The notes beneath the pieces are model-generated. The model searched no databases, was not told where the DNA came from, and saw only the letters and a program-made list of their open reading frames with translations. A stretch of 64,000 nt of DNA from Fasciolopsis buskii (lineage: Eukaryota; Platyhelminthes; Trematoda; Plagiorchiida; Fasciolidae), in the NCBI GenBank assembly GCA_008360955.1, contig LUCM01001884.1:165232-229231 (forward strand). The letters are read 5' to 3'. The position numbers and the translations under genes are program-made. Shown piece by piece: positions 24,912-36,743 of the stretch; the stretch's first letter is position 1, and every line of letters starts with the position of its first letter.

Positions 24912-27309
24912 TGGTCCCTGTATGGACCTTGTGACCACTCTCCGGTGTTATAGCGTGGTTTTTCCGGTAGAGAACCTGCGGTAGGCTTTTGACTAATTAA
25001 TTGTTTACAGTCAGATTTCCACAGAAGCGCTGCTCCAATGCGTTGGCACAAAGTTTTCAGTAATATGGACATTTTGCGCTGAATAACCTTTGAAGTAACC
25101 GAACTCTGGAACCACATTTGCGAAAAAAGTGAACGTTTGACAGCCTTCGAACTGCGGTAAAATTTGCGCACTTTTTCAAAAATGTAACAAACAACAACTA
25201 CTTGTTTTGTATATTTTGCCATATCCAATGTACAAAGTTTCTGATTGGAGCCCGAGATCGCCAGGATTCTCTTAATAACCAAGGCTGGATTGTTCTATAC
25301 ATAATAGCTATGTTAATGACCGACCTATAGAGCTTTGATAATCTTTAAGCATCTTTTTCAGGTTTCCATAGTGTTAATTCATAAATTTTTCAACCTATCA
25401 CATGAATATGAAAGTTTCGTGTTCTCATTTAAAAATCGGATCTTACAATTCCATACAAAAGACGAAACGATCTTAATACAAGCATTAGTACTAGTAAATT
25501 ATGACGATTTGTAGCATTCTCCAGATTCAAGACTGACAATTTCACATCGAGGTGAGGTTATTCTGTTCGAATTGAGTGCTGCAGATTCTGCTCTCTCCCT
25601 CCTGAGAAAAAGGATCTGATGAAAGTTAACGCGTCCCAAACATACGGCTGGAACACTAGCATGTGGTTCCCTTGATGCAGTGTATAATTTGAAATAAGAA
25701 AATAATGGACGACAGAATATTCGTTTTTCATCTATCTGGACAAGATATTCGATGGCCTTGCATCTTCCCAAATGCTTCAGGTTCGACTGAAAAAGGAGAC
25801 GACTTGATATTTATTTTCTAATTTTCATCACAAGTTCACGATCAGATATTTATTATCGCATCTTTGTTTGATGAGAGCATTTACACTCGATAACAATGCC
25901 ATTGGTCGGATTGTCAGTGCGAAACAATGGAGAAACAGTGGAGAACCGCATCAGAGTGAGTATATTGGGAAAACGAACTGCAGACAATTTTGACCACAAA
26001 CTGACAGCGTGCTCTGTATTCCTGTGCTAACATCAATCTACTAGATATTTTCAACCCATATAACTACAGTAACCGTGCAAGTGAATGTTTCGCCTGTGAA
26101 TGATATGGTCGTATCAGTAGGCAGAGAAATGATAGCAAAATAGGTGATATTCTCACTGTGCAAATAAAAGATGGTTTTTATGTTACGGTTCACCATACTC
26201 GAACGTGCACGCGTGCACACGCTCTTCATCAAAGCAAAATCCAAACCCGGTGACTGTGCGTCAGATTTTATGAAGTATATCAGGCCGCTCCGCGGAATGC
26301 TTGCATATATTGCACCCTCCTCGAGTAGCCTGTCGTCTGTGAAATCCACTGGTGCTATTTTCACCCTTTCTACTTCTATGACACAACAGCAATTTTTGCG
26401 GAACTAGCTAATGTTTTGAAGAAAGAACTAATGCACGCAACGTCTTTATTCTGTTTTTTGTGTGTGGTAGTTCCAACTCACAAACAAGATAACGAGGCTG
26501 TTCTCTTATTTCCATGTGCTTAATACAGTCTCGTTAACTCGGTCCAGATGAGTAGAAATGTAGTAACATGAACAAAACATATCCCACCAAAATTGTTAGC
26601 AATTTCTGTAGAGTATCTAACTTCCAATCTGTTAAATTCTCGACTGTCGTCATGCAAACGAGTTGTCTTCGTAAAATAACCATTGATGCAAGCTCATCAG
26701 GAGAAGCAGCAATGACATTAGGAAGGAAGAACCCTAATTTCTGACAACGTTTTGTTTTTATTCTTGCAGAGTAACTTGACATCGCGCTTAAAATTTTCTT
26801 TTCAGCTTTTCAAGAGAAATCTCTTAACTGTACAGAGTCGCGAGGGGTTTTAAATGGACAATTGATCTAATCGAAATTCTATCTGAAATGTCCAAAGTAA
26901 CAGTGGATTGCTGTTGAGAGTTTGACAGCTTTTTATTTTATGTCTCACAAGGGGATTCGGTTATTTTACGGCTTCTGGACTGGAATTTACGCTGTGCTGG
27001 ACGATAACAAATGACTCAGGATCTCATAACGAAACGGGATTCTTTCCACAGTTGGAAGATTGATTCCTAAAGTCCTTCGATTTTGACAACACAGAGAGAA
27101 CAAATAGGATAAAATAATACAACGGTTTTAGAGAAAAGTTAGGGTCAGTTTTGGAATGTTTCTGTGGTATTCCATACATCTTACTGACGTGGCGATTTGA
27201 ATTTATGCTCCAAGTGTTTCAAGTTAATGGCATTCAGTATTCCCTGTTGGCTTCAACGTTCGTAACATTTAATTATACCTGCTGATTATCGATCTGCAAC
27301 TTTTGCATA
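24094..27309. other. No supported gene
   Basis: Contains an AT microsatellite (separate entry). A 107-codon minus-strand frame at 26364-26041, with a possible donor (CACA before GTGAGA), is the only exon-like block. It reads DDRLLEEGAIYASIPRSGLI near its start and is not recognised. Confidence 0.5.
24874..24912. repeat. (AT)n microsatellite
   Basis: About 39 bases of AT alternation with a single G interruption. It creates an Ile/Tyr run in a minus-strand frame that should not be taken for protein. Confidence 0.95.
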
Positions 27310-27640
27310 CGCACCGCACTTGGGAGGCACTAGACTTGAGTTGTCGTCATATTAGAGCTAATCAGTGGACCTAAGGGTTTGAATGTAGACCATCTACCTG
27401 GAAGATGTGTTCGTCACCACTGAGCTACCAGCTCCCGTCTGGGCTGGTCTGGAACACTAAGTTGTGTTCGTTTAGATGGCATCCTTAATAATAACTAGCA
27501 AGGCTCGACAGCTCCGAAGACAAATACGGTAACCCCCTAGTAGCGCACAAGATTGGGAGGCCCAGGTTGTAAAACCTGGGTGTGATAAGCTCTAATGAGA
27601 GTGAAAGCCGAGTGTGCTGCTGTGGAACTGTAAGACTGAC
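27310..27640 (-). mobile_element. Composite tRNA-like repeat element
   Basis: On the minus strand a TAGCTCAGTGG A-box (27427-27417) is followed by a degenerate B-box CATTCAAACCC (27385-27375), a tRNA-like head. Two direct-repeat blocks starting TTGGGAGGC and ending in an AGCT-TAAT motif lie near 27319-27365 and 27551-27598. They frame about 190 bases that include most of the tRNA-like head. The second block contains the perfect palindrome CCAGGTT-GTAA-AACCTGG. This fits a dimeric or composite SINE. The limits are approximate. Confidence 0.5.
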
Positions 27641-28621
27641 CAAATGACCTAACTTTTTAAATGAAACATATAGTCTGATGAGGAGTCAGTCGACCATAGT
27701 GAAATTCTTCCCATGCACTACTGGCTAGTGATTGAGAAATCTACATGAGGAAATTCTTAGTCTTATAGGTCACAAATCATTACTCATTCAATCAAAAACA
27801 AAAGAAATCTGGGAACTTCGGGAAAAAGAAGATGGAGGCGCATCGCTTGGATTTCATTTGAAAACTTTCGGGTAAACATGCAACCTCAATCTTTCATATC
27901 ACCATTGTTTGAACCACAATCCCTGTTTATCAGGTGGCAGTGCCATCTTGTTTTTCCATTCCAAGCAAAATATAGGTAGTTTGTTGTATTTCATTAAAAA
28001 ATCTCAGCGTTCTTTATTCATCACTTCACCGAGCTTTTGAATGATATCCTAAGCCCCATCAAAGTTCAAAAGCAACAATGTGTGCAAAAATACTCACTAC
28101 ATCGGACTTTGCTTTGTGTTAATTCCCGGTTTTCTTCATCAAACTGTTTTATCTCGACCTAATTGTGAACTTTTCAGAATCACGGACTCCTAAAATTCAT
28201 TTGCTGTTTGCACAGCATTTTTGATCGTTTTCGACAGCACTAAATTGCAGGATAACAAAGCAAGATTAAAATTAATTTATTCCGGTCATGGGATTTCACT
28301 TCACGAGGGAATAATTCACAATCATAAGAAAATGCGCGATCATGATTTTCGTCCTATCAGTATGACTGGTTCGATTAGTACGGTAAAATAGCGTCCCCAG
28401 GACAGGGAAGCTATGTGATCCTTTCAGACTTCAGGGATTCGCGGAGGAGCGGTAGCGTGTCTTATGTGTTGGCTTGTATCCATAACTTTACTTGATGAGT
28501 GCCACTCAGAGAAGACGGTGGTTTTGATGAGCACCGATCAATCTTCATTTGATAACAATCATTCAAAGACTATAATTTTGTTGTATTCATTTCAGCAGTT
28601 TTCCTTCCTCGATTCTTGATT

Positions 28622-28627
28622 TTTATT
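28622..28627 (-). promoter_or_regulatory. Poly(A) signal AATAAA
   Basis: Minus-strand AATAAA about 55 bases beyond the stop of the two-exon candidate gene at 30334-28682. Confidence 0.35.
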
Positions 28628-28681
28628 CAGAAAGAAAGCAGGGATTTAGCCCAAAAGATTAGCAACTTTAAGTTGTTAAAG

Positions 28682-30334
28682 TTATTCTTTTATCCGCTTA
28701 ACGATCCACTGCTGTAGATAGCGGATTCCAAGCGGACCGCATTTTTTCACTTTCTTCTTGGTAAATATGATGCCCAAGGATGAATAGTAAATGCAATCTA
28801 ACTGCGTTGGAGTGTCACAACCTTCAAGGTTAACTTGGGCACCAGCGAGGTTGTGCAATTCGATGTGATTTATTACCGTCCCAAAGTTGACGGATTTACT
28901 GAACCAAATAAAATAAACCGGATTCTTTTGAATCATTTAAAATCCTATTGCTCCATGCAAAAACAATTCATCACGCAGACTGCAGGTACAAACGTCAGAC
29001 ATTATTAGTTCTCAATAGCTTAACCATCACACGCAACCGTCAATAAGATAATAGCAACCTTCTGTTGACGTAATAATGCAATGTTAATAACATTCAGTTA
29101 GTAAGCGGGAATTCGCCGATTTCATTCCACCATGCGGCAGGACACAATCACCGACAAAGAGGATTTAGCGCGTGCCAATTTGAAATTGGGAGATTTAGAT
29201 TCCAACAACTGTGATCATTTCAATATCAGACACCAGCCTTCTAACTATGCCTGAATTTCTGTACCACTCCAAGTCTAATGGTTTCCAGGTCACTGTGAGC
29301 TGTGGGCCACCCTGACAAGAGGCTTTAATTGCCTCATGTAAGATATCAAAACAAATCGCGTTATACTTCTTAAAACTCAATCGAATGTGAACCTAACAGA
29401 CATCGGATTAGTAGTTCAGTTTGCCCGACTGAGGAAGTCCCCTACACTCTTATTTTCATGTTCACGAATGTCTACATTCCGGTAGCCAACAGTCCACTCT
29501 TTCACATGCAGCTGAATACGTATTCAGTCAGTTTTAATCCTGGTAGCAGTTGCACACTAGTATGTTCCATTCAAGGCACGATGTCTCGGCAGAGTAAAGA
29601 TTTCTATTTGAGTAGTGCTCGGCGGTTGAAAAACTTGAACGTAAAGGCCCTGTAATCTACTGGTCGATTATGGCACTCAGAGCCTAAAGGTACGGATCAC
29701 TGAAATGTGGTCACGCATCCAATGACCGATAAACCCGTGTGAATGTTCTTGTTCAAGTGATTTCGTGCTTGAACTCTGATTTGTTCGGTTGGCCTCTGCC
29801 CATTAGACTGGTCAAATCCATGTGCATATGTTCACGGTTAAAGGCGAACAGGACTGTTGCGATAATGAAAAAGCTTACATTAATGATCGATACAATTAGT
29901 GCTCAAGTTGTCAGACACTTTTGACAAGATCAAACTCACCACCGAACACATCCATTGCAACATATACGATGGTAGTGACTTTCCTCAGTAACTTTATGAA
30001 AATTTTAACTAGCACGACAAATTTGTAATTTCAATCCAAACTACTATGTCTTACACTTCTCACTCATGCACGAATGAACGTAGTAGTTCGATTTGATGTA
30101 ATTCTTGTTTGAGCACGATCACATCATACGTGCATGCACCATTTACTCATCGATGGCTTGGATCTCCCTTGCTTTTTGCAGATCTGTAGTCAGACCATAC
30201 TGCTGAAATAAATTTGGTGGGAAAACTATTTTGTCTTTTGGTGTCACCCTCTGTTTGCGCTCTAAATACGTCAAGTAACTGAACGTTGATATTGTCACTC
30301 CAAAAATCGTCGATTTTCGTGTGTTCCTATTCAT
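28682..30334 (-). CDS. Candidate two-exon gene, unknown small protein
   Basis: Exon 1 (30334-30147) starts at an ATG with an in-frame stop upstream and reads 62 codons plus two bases to GATGA before GTAAAT. Exon 2 (28898-28682) follows a textbook acceptor (TTTATTTTATTTGGTTCAG) and enters with one base, so the phases agree. It reads 71 codons to TAA, with AATAAA 55 bases further. The joined product would be about 134 residues. It begins MNRNTRKSTIFGVTISTFSY, a possible N-terminal membrane or mitochondrial segment, followed by KQRVTPKDK. The second half has a CDTPTQLDCIYYSSLG stretch and a basic C terminus. Exon 2 has mixed third positions typical of coding. The start faintly recalls PET117-like assembly factors; I do not call it that. 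An open block at 29380-29195 on the same strand does not fit the phases. Confidence 0.35.
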
Positions 30335-33300
30335 TCCAAATTGCAGTGAGCCCCGCTATTTATTTTTGTCCCTAGGTATGAATATTAAATATCATTAAAT
30401 AACTATCAAGTTTTTCAGGTAGTCAAATGTATTATAAGACCATTGAGTTCGGACGAACTGTTGAAAGTCGTTCTGGATAGCTAAATTACTAGGGTCTTCA
30501 ACTCAACTGTTGACCCAGGGTCAGCCTCCCAGTTCCGGGTCGATGAATGTCTGTTCCCGATGATTCCCAATAAGGATGAAATAGGTGAACAATTGTTCCA
30601 TGCTTTTACTTGGAAAGTTGGATGCTGATATTGCATGATGAATCATTCATAAAAACCAAATCAGATGTCCTATTACTGAAAATTACCAGAGTATACTGTC
30701 TCAGTGATAATAGACGAGGCTATTAACGGATTATTGCATTTCAGAATTATTATTTTCTTAATTTGCAGAAGAGAAATTTTGCGTGCATTTGTTTCCGGTT
30801 TGCCTTCCGTTCAGCGCTGATTATTGGTTAAACTTCACCTTGATTCGTTCGCTTTCTTCATTGAAATTCGATTACTAATTTTTGTTAGGGTCGAACTGTA
30901 GATGAACTCACCACTTAGTAAATTTTAACTTTTGATTTTCAAGCATCATATCAAGCGGATAGCTTTTCATCGAACCACTTGCAAAGATCCCCTTTGAGTT
31001 TTTCGATGATAAATCATTTTTTGGATAAATCAAGTAGAGAATCTGGCTTCTCTTTGATAAACATACAATGAAGCATGTAAATATAAATAATCTTTCATTG
31101 TTTCCATTTGGTTCGTGTTTCTGCTTTCATCTAGATGCCAGTGTTAAATTCATTGAACAGTGGAAATGAAGATTTAAGTGCTATCGACTGCGTCGTACTT
31201 CTTTGGTGATTCTAGCTCCTTGGTTCATTTTGGCTGAATAGCTCCAAAAAAAATTTACAACCTTGAAAAGTTTGCTAATCTGCCAAGTTTGAACAGAACA
31301 TGATTATCTTTTGAAAACGGAGGCAGTTTTACTCCGTCGTACTCATGATATAAATGGAAGCAAATTGGGGTTTTTGGTTGTGTTGAATTGCACCACTAGA
31401 GGCATTATAGATGAGGAAGTATGGTCGTAGAACTTTTGTTGCTTGTCATTTGGATTAAACCTATCGTTCCTTACTTCCGTTATACTAATGGTTCCATCGA
31501 GCTTAATAAAACGCCTGCTTCTGGCAGATTTCTACGATCTCGCTAGAGGCTTAATCACAGTGATGAACTAGAATTCCGCCAAAGTGAGTCATTGGAAGTA
31601 GACGCACTTGACCTGACAGGCATGACAGAATACTCCCTGGTTCCGGTCAAACAAGCCTGCCGTTTGAAGCATATTGATGTGCAGATGTGTATTACAATAA
31701 ACTTCTTTACGGTCAGCTGTAGGCACGTGCTTAAATGATCGGCAACATTTAACCCGGGGGCTATTCTACATCAGTCGGTCAACCGAGTTAATTGTACACC
31801 GCCCGCCTACCCCCCCCCTAACCGAAATGTGGGATCAGGATTTGTTAAACAGTGGAATTCTTCCGAATCGAAAGATTATGAAAAAGCTACTCTCGTTCAG
31901 TTAAACAAGGTGCGCATGACGCGAAAACTTTTCGTGCATTTCTGGGGAAATTTTGTTTTTCAACACGCGTGCAAAACGTCATTTACTATATGAAACATAA
32001 AAGCTTCTCCTCGCCTAAGGCTTTCATTCGATCTGAAGCGATATGATACCAGTAGTGCTCGAAATTCATGAAGTTAAAATGGTATGAAACAACTGCGGTT
32101 CCGACTTTCCCGATGGACTGAATACATTTTTATAGTAAAAGGCTTTTTACTTGCCAGCTTTCATGTACTTGGGACTTTCTACCGTTTGAGTTGCACTAAC
32201 AGTGGATAAATACTACAGAAAATCACCTACTCAAATATTTTGGCCTCTTTGATAATGATTTTAGGTAGACATTTCACTTCTCAAGCATAAAATTTCATCC
32301 CAATAAATTTATCTCACTCAATTAATTTGCCACTTTAGCTTTCCACCTTGACTGAAAATGTTAAGATCCATCCACACGTGTTATTTGGATTTTGTAAAAG
32401 TTAAGGCGCTTACGCCTTGACCAAGGTTCATTGAAATCTTGTTGTGAATTGTACCAATATAAACGTTGAAAACTTGTTGGAATGTGGACTGATTCCATTT
32501 TGTGGCCACAGAAATTTTGAGGCAAAGAAGAAAAGTAACGGGACGAAAAGAGAAAAATGTTGCATACAAGTCACCGCACGTGTTAGCTCATTCAGGAAGG
32601 TGGATCAGTTTGTCGGACTTCTATTTATCTTAAGAGACAACAACATTTGTTTAATCAAAAGACCCTATATGTGGAACACAAGGAGGACAGAGGCCTCCCG
32701 CCAGCGGTTGGAAGCTTTTGACCGTTTCTGCAATTCACGGAACTTTGGCAAGGGGCAAAAGATGCCCAAGATTTCAATTGAGCCGGTGGCCTCCAGATTC
32801 GGTTCATCTGTCCGGCTGGAATGTTTTGTAAAACAAGACTAGATTATGATGTTGGACTTTAATTACTGATATCATCCGATAGCAGCCTTATTCCGACAGG
32901 CGAAATGAGATCAAATTCAACCACTTTATTAATTCTGATAAACACTACACCGCTGCAGTTATCACTACCAATTAGATTTTTGCGCAGCCAACATGGCACG
33001 ACTGGAGTTCGGTTGGAGACCTTAACATGAACCGTTTAGTCTTGCGCAACAAATTGAAAAGTCGACTTGTCATGTGCTAATTGTGTTGTGAATTTCGTAA
33101 TTCTAATGACGGAGCCTGTCTCGTAAACTTTGCAATTCGTCAAAGTATCATCTATCTTACCTACCCTTCTGAAGGCAAACGTCTAAACGGATCTTTTTCA
33201 TTCTTATTTGTTCGATTTACAGAAATAATCCAGGTGGCTGTCCGTAAGTTTACCGCATTCCCGGTAAAGTGTAACCTTTGGGATGAATTTGAAGCAAAAA

Positions 33301-35782
33301 AATATTAAAAAGATTAAATGAAACAAACTGACGAAAATGTCCGCTTGTTTATGAGGTAACTTCTATCGTTATCCGATCACAGGAATCTGAGATTTCTGTC
33401 TGCTCAGTTACATTAGGAGAAGTTGACGGTCTGAAAGAATTTTAGCACAGTTCAGCAAGCAAACTCCCTGAAGACGCTAGGCCGGTTCCACAGAGTTAGA
33501 TTAATGTTCAGTTTACTGACCGGCGGGCCTTACAAGCATAGATAATGCAAATCCTTCGTTTGCGACCAATCCCTTTTATCTATTTAAACGAAATAAAGAG
33601 AGGAAACGTTGAAACATGGTAGGAAATAAGTGTTTTCCTGAGCACGAATCAAACTGGGAAGCGTAATTTCTACAAATATTTCAAAATATTCAGGACCAGG
33701 CATCCAGTATCAATGCACAAATTAGCATTTGCAAGTTTCAAGAATGTCATGCTGCTACTTAAATAAGCTTTAGGCGGACCACTAGTAGTACGCTGAACTC
33801 CAAGCGCTGTCAGTTAATTGGACATCAGATCCCATAGGCTAATTTAACCGAGGCATAAGGGTCAAACGATCTTCAGCAGTAAGCGCTGGACACGGATTGC
33901 TGGCAATCACCTAAAAGAATACGATACCGTCAGTGAACCGTTATGGTTTCCACCCGTGTGTTAGGTTGCCGTTGCACGACGTCAGATTTAAATCTTGTTG
34001 AATTTTTCTGTTCCTGGAGTCATATTTAGTGAATTTATTGTTATCAGTGTCTAGGTTTGACTTCAAACAAAAATAGGTGAGATATTGCATGATCCAAGTT
34101 AACTAAGAATCCTTAAGAAATGGAAAATTCATTACTTGTTCATACATCCAAAAATCTCCCTGGAACTCAACAATTTGCCACTTAAAAGGAGGACATTGTG
34201 GCCGTTGCGTTTTCATGGCTTCATTCATCGAGTTTCGTTTGCACAAATAAACAAATTTTTGCTCAGTCACCAGCCCGAAGAATATGTTGCATGATAATGC
34301 CAGTATAAGTTAGAGTAGGTTAAGTACGGCAACTTCTACTTCGGCTGAATAATTTTTCTCCAACAGGACATAGAGTAAAGCAATTATGAACCATTGGAAT
34401 GTTTGGTATAGTCCGCACGCGGCACCAAATTTCTGCAACTGATTGTTGCAGTCGCGAATCATTTTCTTCACTAATTAGCTATATGCTTTCTTTACCACCA
34501 AAAATATTAGCATACAGACACATGTAACATGAGCCATACATGAAATTAGAAAGTGAGTCCGGAGATGACATTTTCTGATATCACCAAGCAACGCTGGTAT
34601 GCATTGGTTGCGCGTTAGCGATTGATGATATCTTGCTACCAACCCTTCTGCTAATACCAAAGATAATGGCTAATTTTGCTATTAGTTAGACCAGTTTTTG
34701 TGCTGTCGCGACTGCTGTATAATAAAAGATCCTACTGTTGTATGTCCGTTGGGTAATATCGGTTGTGTGGTTGACTAAGCGCTTCCTTCTTAGGTACGGC
34801 CAAAATATACTCATCAGTTTATTTTCAATACCAATGCTCCGGACCACTGATAAATCTGGCAGAGGTAACTAGTGTAGAAACACACAATAGGGTGGTTTCG
34901 GTTAATGATGCTCGTACAACTTGCAGTCTATTACTGTCTAATTTTGCACGGCATTTGTCTTCGTTCAGTGTTGCATTTTTACCCGCAAAATTTGCTTTGT
35001 GTTGACAGTTTTTGGGAAACTTGGAATTCTGTTGAAAATGGGATGTGTATTGGAACATCTGATGTTATATTGCTGTTAGTTGAACTGCTCTCGTTCCTTC
35101 CGGGACTTGTGAAACACAAACATACATTAGTAAGCGTAAGCATGAATAGCTACATATTATCGGTGACTCCAAGTGGGCACGTTAGCCGTGGAAACCTGAC
35201 TCACAACCCTCTGTATGGGTATTCTAACCTGACACTTCTCTCCACCCCAAAAGCTCGTCCCGCGAACTACCGCAAATACGTTCTTTTGGGAATTGAAAAA
35301 ACAGACAGTCATAGCAATCTTTAAAATATTTTGTTCCTCGGAACTGCTCTAACTGGGGACCGATGTGATTGTTCTTATGGTGAATCGAAAGCAAATGCAC
35401 AATTAAAAAATGAGGGCATAAGAATCTAGTACATTGCGGCAAATCAAATACAGTTTGGTTGGAAAAGCATTTTATGAAAGGTTCGTGTAATGTATGAGAC
35501 ATTCTTGTTGACAGTGAGTTTTGCCTGCATTTAAAGAGCGAACATTGGCACTGACAACCGGCTTTGTAATTGTGTGTGTTTGTATGTGCCTGTGTACGAC
35601 AGAGAAAGGAGGCGAGAGGAAGTGGACACTGCGTCTGTACGCTTTTATAGCGGAATTGTGAACATTTGTCATTAAAAGAATTGTGCGATCTACAGGAAAG
35701 AGCCTTGCAGTTCAGCACCAAACTAAGAAGAAACTGGTGTTTAGCTTCAAATAACAGTAGGCGGTAAACCAGATTAACTTGT
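30335..35782. other. No firm gene; a few exon-like fragments
   Basis: Contains a C9 run near 31.81 kb. At 33223-33243 a strong acceptor (GATTTACAG) and a strong donor (GTAAGT) frame only 21 bases. At 34905 an ATG-ATG frame begins with a hydrophobic, signal-peptide-like stretch (MMLVQLAVYYCLILHGICL) and reaches TTA before GTAAGC near 35.13 kb. The 203-codon minus frame overlapping 35.2-35.8 kb partly covers the hairpin element and is likely spurious. Confidence 0.45.
31810..31818. repeat. C9 homopolymer
   Basis: Nine C in a row within a C-rich context (GCCCGCCTA before it). Confidence 0.85.
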
Positions 35783-35992
35783 GTGAATGATATAATGTTA
35801 ATAACACAGCGTTTCTGGTAAATGTAATGGGCCAAAGTTTCGACTACCTTGGGTAGTCTGTCTCAAGGCAAGTTTTACAATCATTTACATTTGATTGTAA
35901 AACTTTCCTTAAGAAAGACTACCCAAGGTAGTCGAAACTTTGGCCCATTACATTTACCAACAATGCAATGTTATTAAAATTATATCATTCAC
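35783..35992. repeat. Foldback (hairpin) element
   Basis: An almost perfect 210-base palindrome. Ends are GTGAATGA and TCATTCAC. The inner arms carry CAAAGTTTCGACTACC and its complement. The centre is a perfect GTTTTACAATCA / TGATTGTAAAAC stem with an 8-base loop at 35884-35891. Arms pair over most of their length, with small mismatches around the CAAGGCAA/TTCCTTAAG interval and near the outer TTAATAACA. There is no coding capacity. A solo arm lies at 21501-21592. This resembles a MITE or foldback transposon, or two copies inserted head to head. Confidence 0.9.
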
Positions 35993-36578
35993 AATTAAAG
36001 TCAGTGTATGGTGTATCGATTTTTCGATAGACTTCTTACGTTATTTGGTCAGGATTAACTTTCACTTGAGGTTATTGACCCATTCCGTTTGGGGAGAATA
36101 CCCTGACTACTAAAATGCCTTATGCTGACAGTCTTCGAGGAAGTTAGGGATCTCTAATTAAGACGGTCAACAAACGGATTATTTGTCATTGATTTTCTCT
36201 GGAACTACTTCAGTCAGTTTGAAATATCGGAAGTAGACACAGGAAAAAGCGTAGTCTTCCCATTGTCTTAAAAGAATGCCATTATTTTCCTTCCTTGCAT
36301 TGCACAATTTCAGCTGAAATAGTCAGTGGTTTGAGCAGCCCAAAAAATCTTCATATCGAGCAGAAATCATAGTTCAGTTCAATCTCTGTGCTATCAATAT
36401 GCTCGATTGTCAGGAGACACCTGCTCATCATGATATCAAAGAAATAAGTACCATCCGATTTCTGCCAACGTTTTGCACGGGACTTCAAGTCCACTTCGAC
36501 TAATCCTGTCTGTTAACTTGCCAGCGCATTAAAAAGTCGCCAGTAGCTGAGATGATCAGATCATCAGCGCTTGGACTT

Positions 36579-36743
36579 GGCCGGCGATAGTCAAGCGGAT
36601 AAGGCCGTGGCTTGTGAACGTGAAGGTCGCGGATTCGAACCCTCCGGTCGCCGGTAAAATCCCCAACCTGGCAGCTCTTCGTTGGCCATGACTCCCTTCG
36701 GGAAAAATGGCGTACACTTATTTCACTAATAAAGGAAATAAAA
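36579..36743 (+). mobile_element. tRNA-derived SINE (family A), best copy
   Basis: The head forms a 7-bp acceptor-like stem (GCCGGCG with CGCCGGT, one G-T pair). The A-box is TAGTCAAGCGGATAAG (from 36588) and the B-box GGATTCGAACCC (36631-36642). A tRNA-unrelated body with CCCCAACCTGGCAGC and GTTGGCC follows, then a tail CACTAATAAAGGAAATAAAA. The body and tail recur in the other family A copies, which rules out a simple tRNA gene. It inserts about 590 bases after the hairpin element. Confidence 0.85.

Noticed and set aside
24872..25282. 136-codon minus-strand frame
   Set aside because: It ends in an Ile/Tyr run produced by the AT microsatellite and has no recognised content.
27675..27704. 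CTGATGA...GAAA, the conserved boxes of a hammerhead ribozyme (known in schistosome satellites)
   Set aside because: The bases between the boxes do not form a proper stem II, and I find no matching stems I and III or cleavage site.
29195..29380. Open block as a middle exon of the 28.7-30.3 kb gene
   Set aside because: Its boundaries do not give phases compatible with the flanking exons.
35224..35835. 203-codon minus-strand open frame, the longest in the window
   Set aside because: It runs through the hairpin element and a CA-rich tract, is cysteine/histidine-rich without pattern, and lacks splice support; likely chance.
36579..36660. A functional tRNA gene
   Set aside because: The acceptor stem and both promoter boxes are good, but the T stem is mispaired and the same body and poly-A-like tail occur in four other copies, so it is a SINE head.
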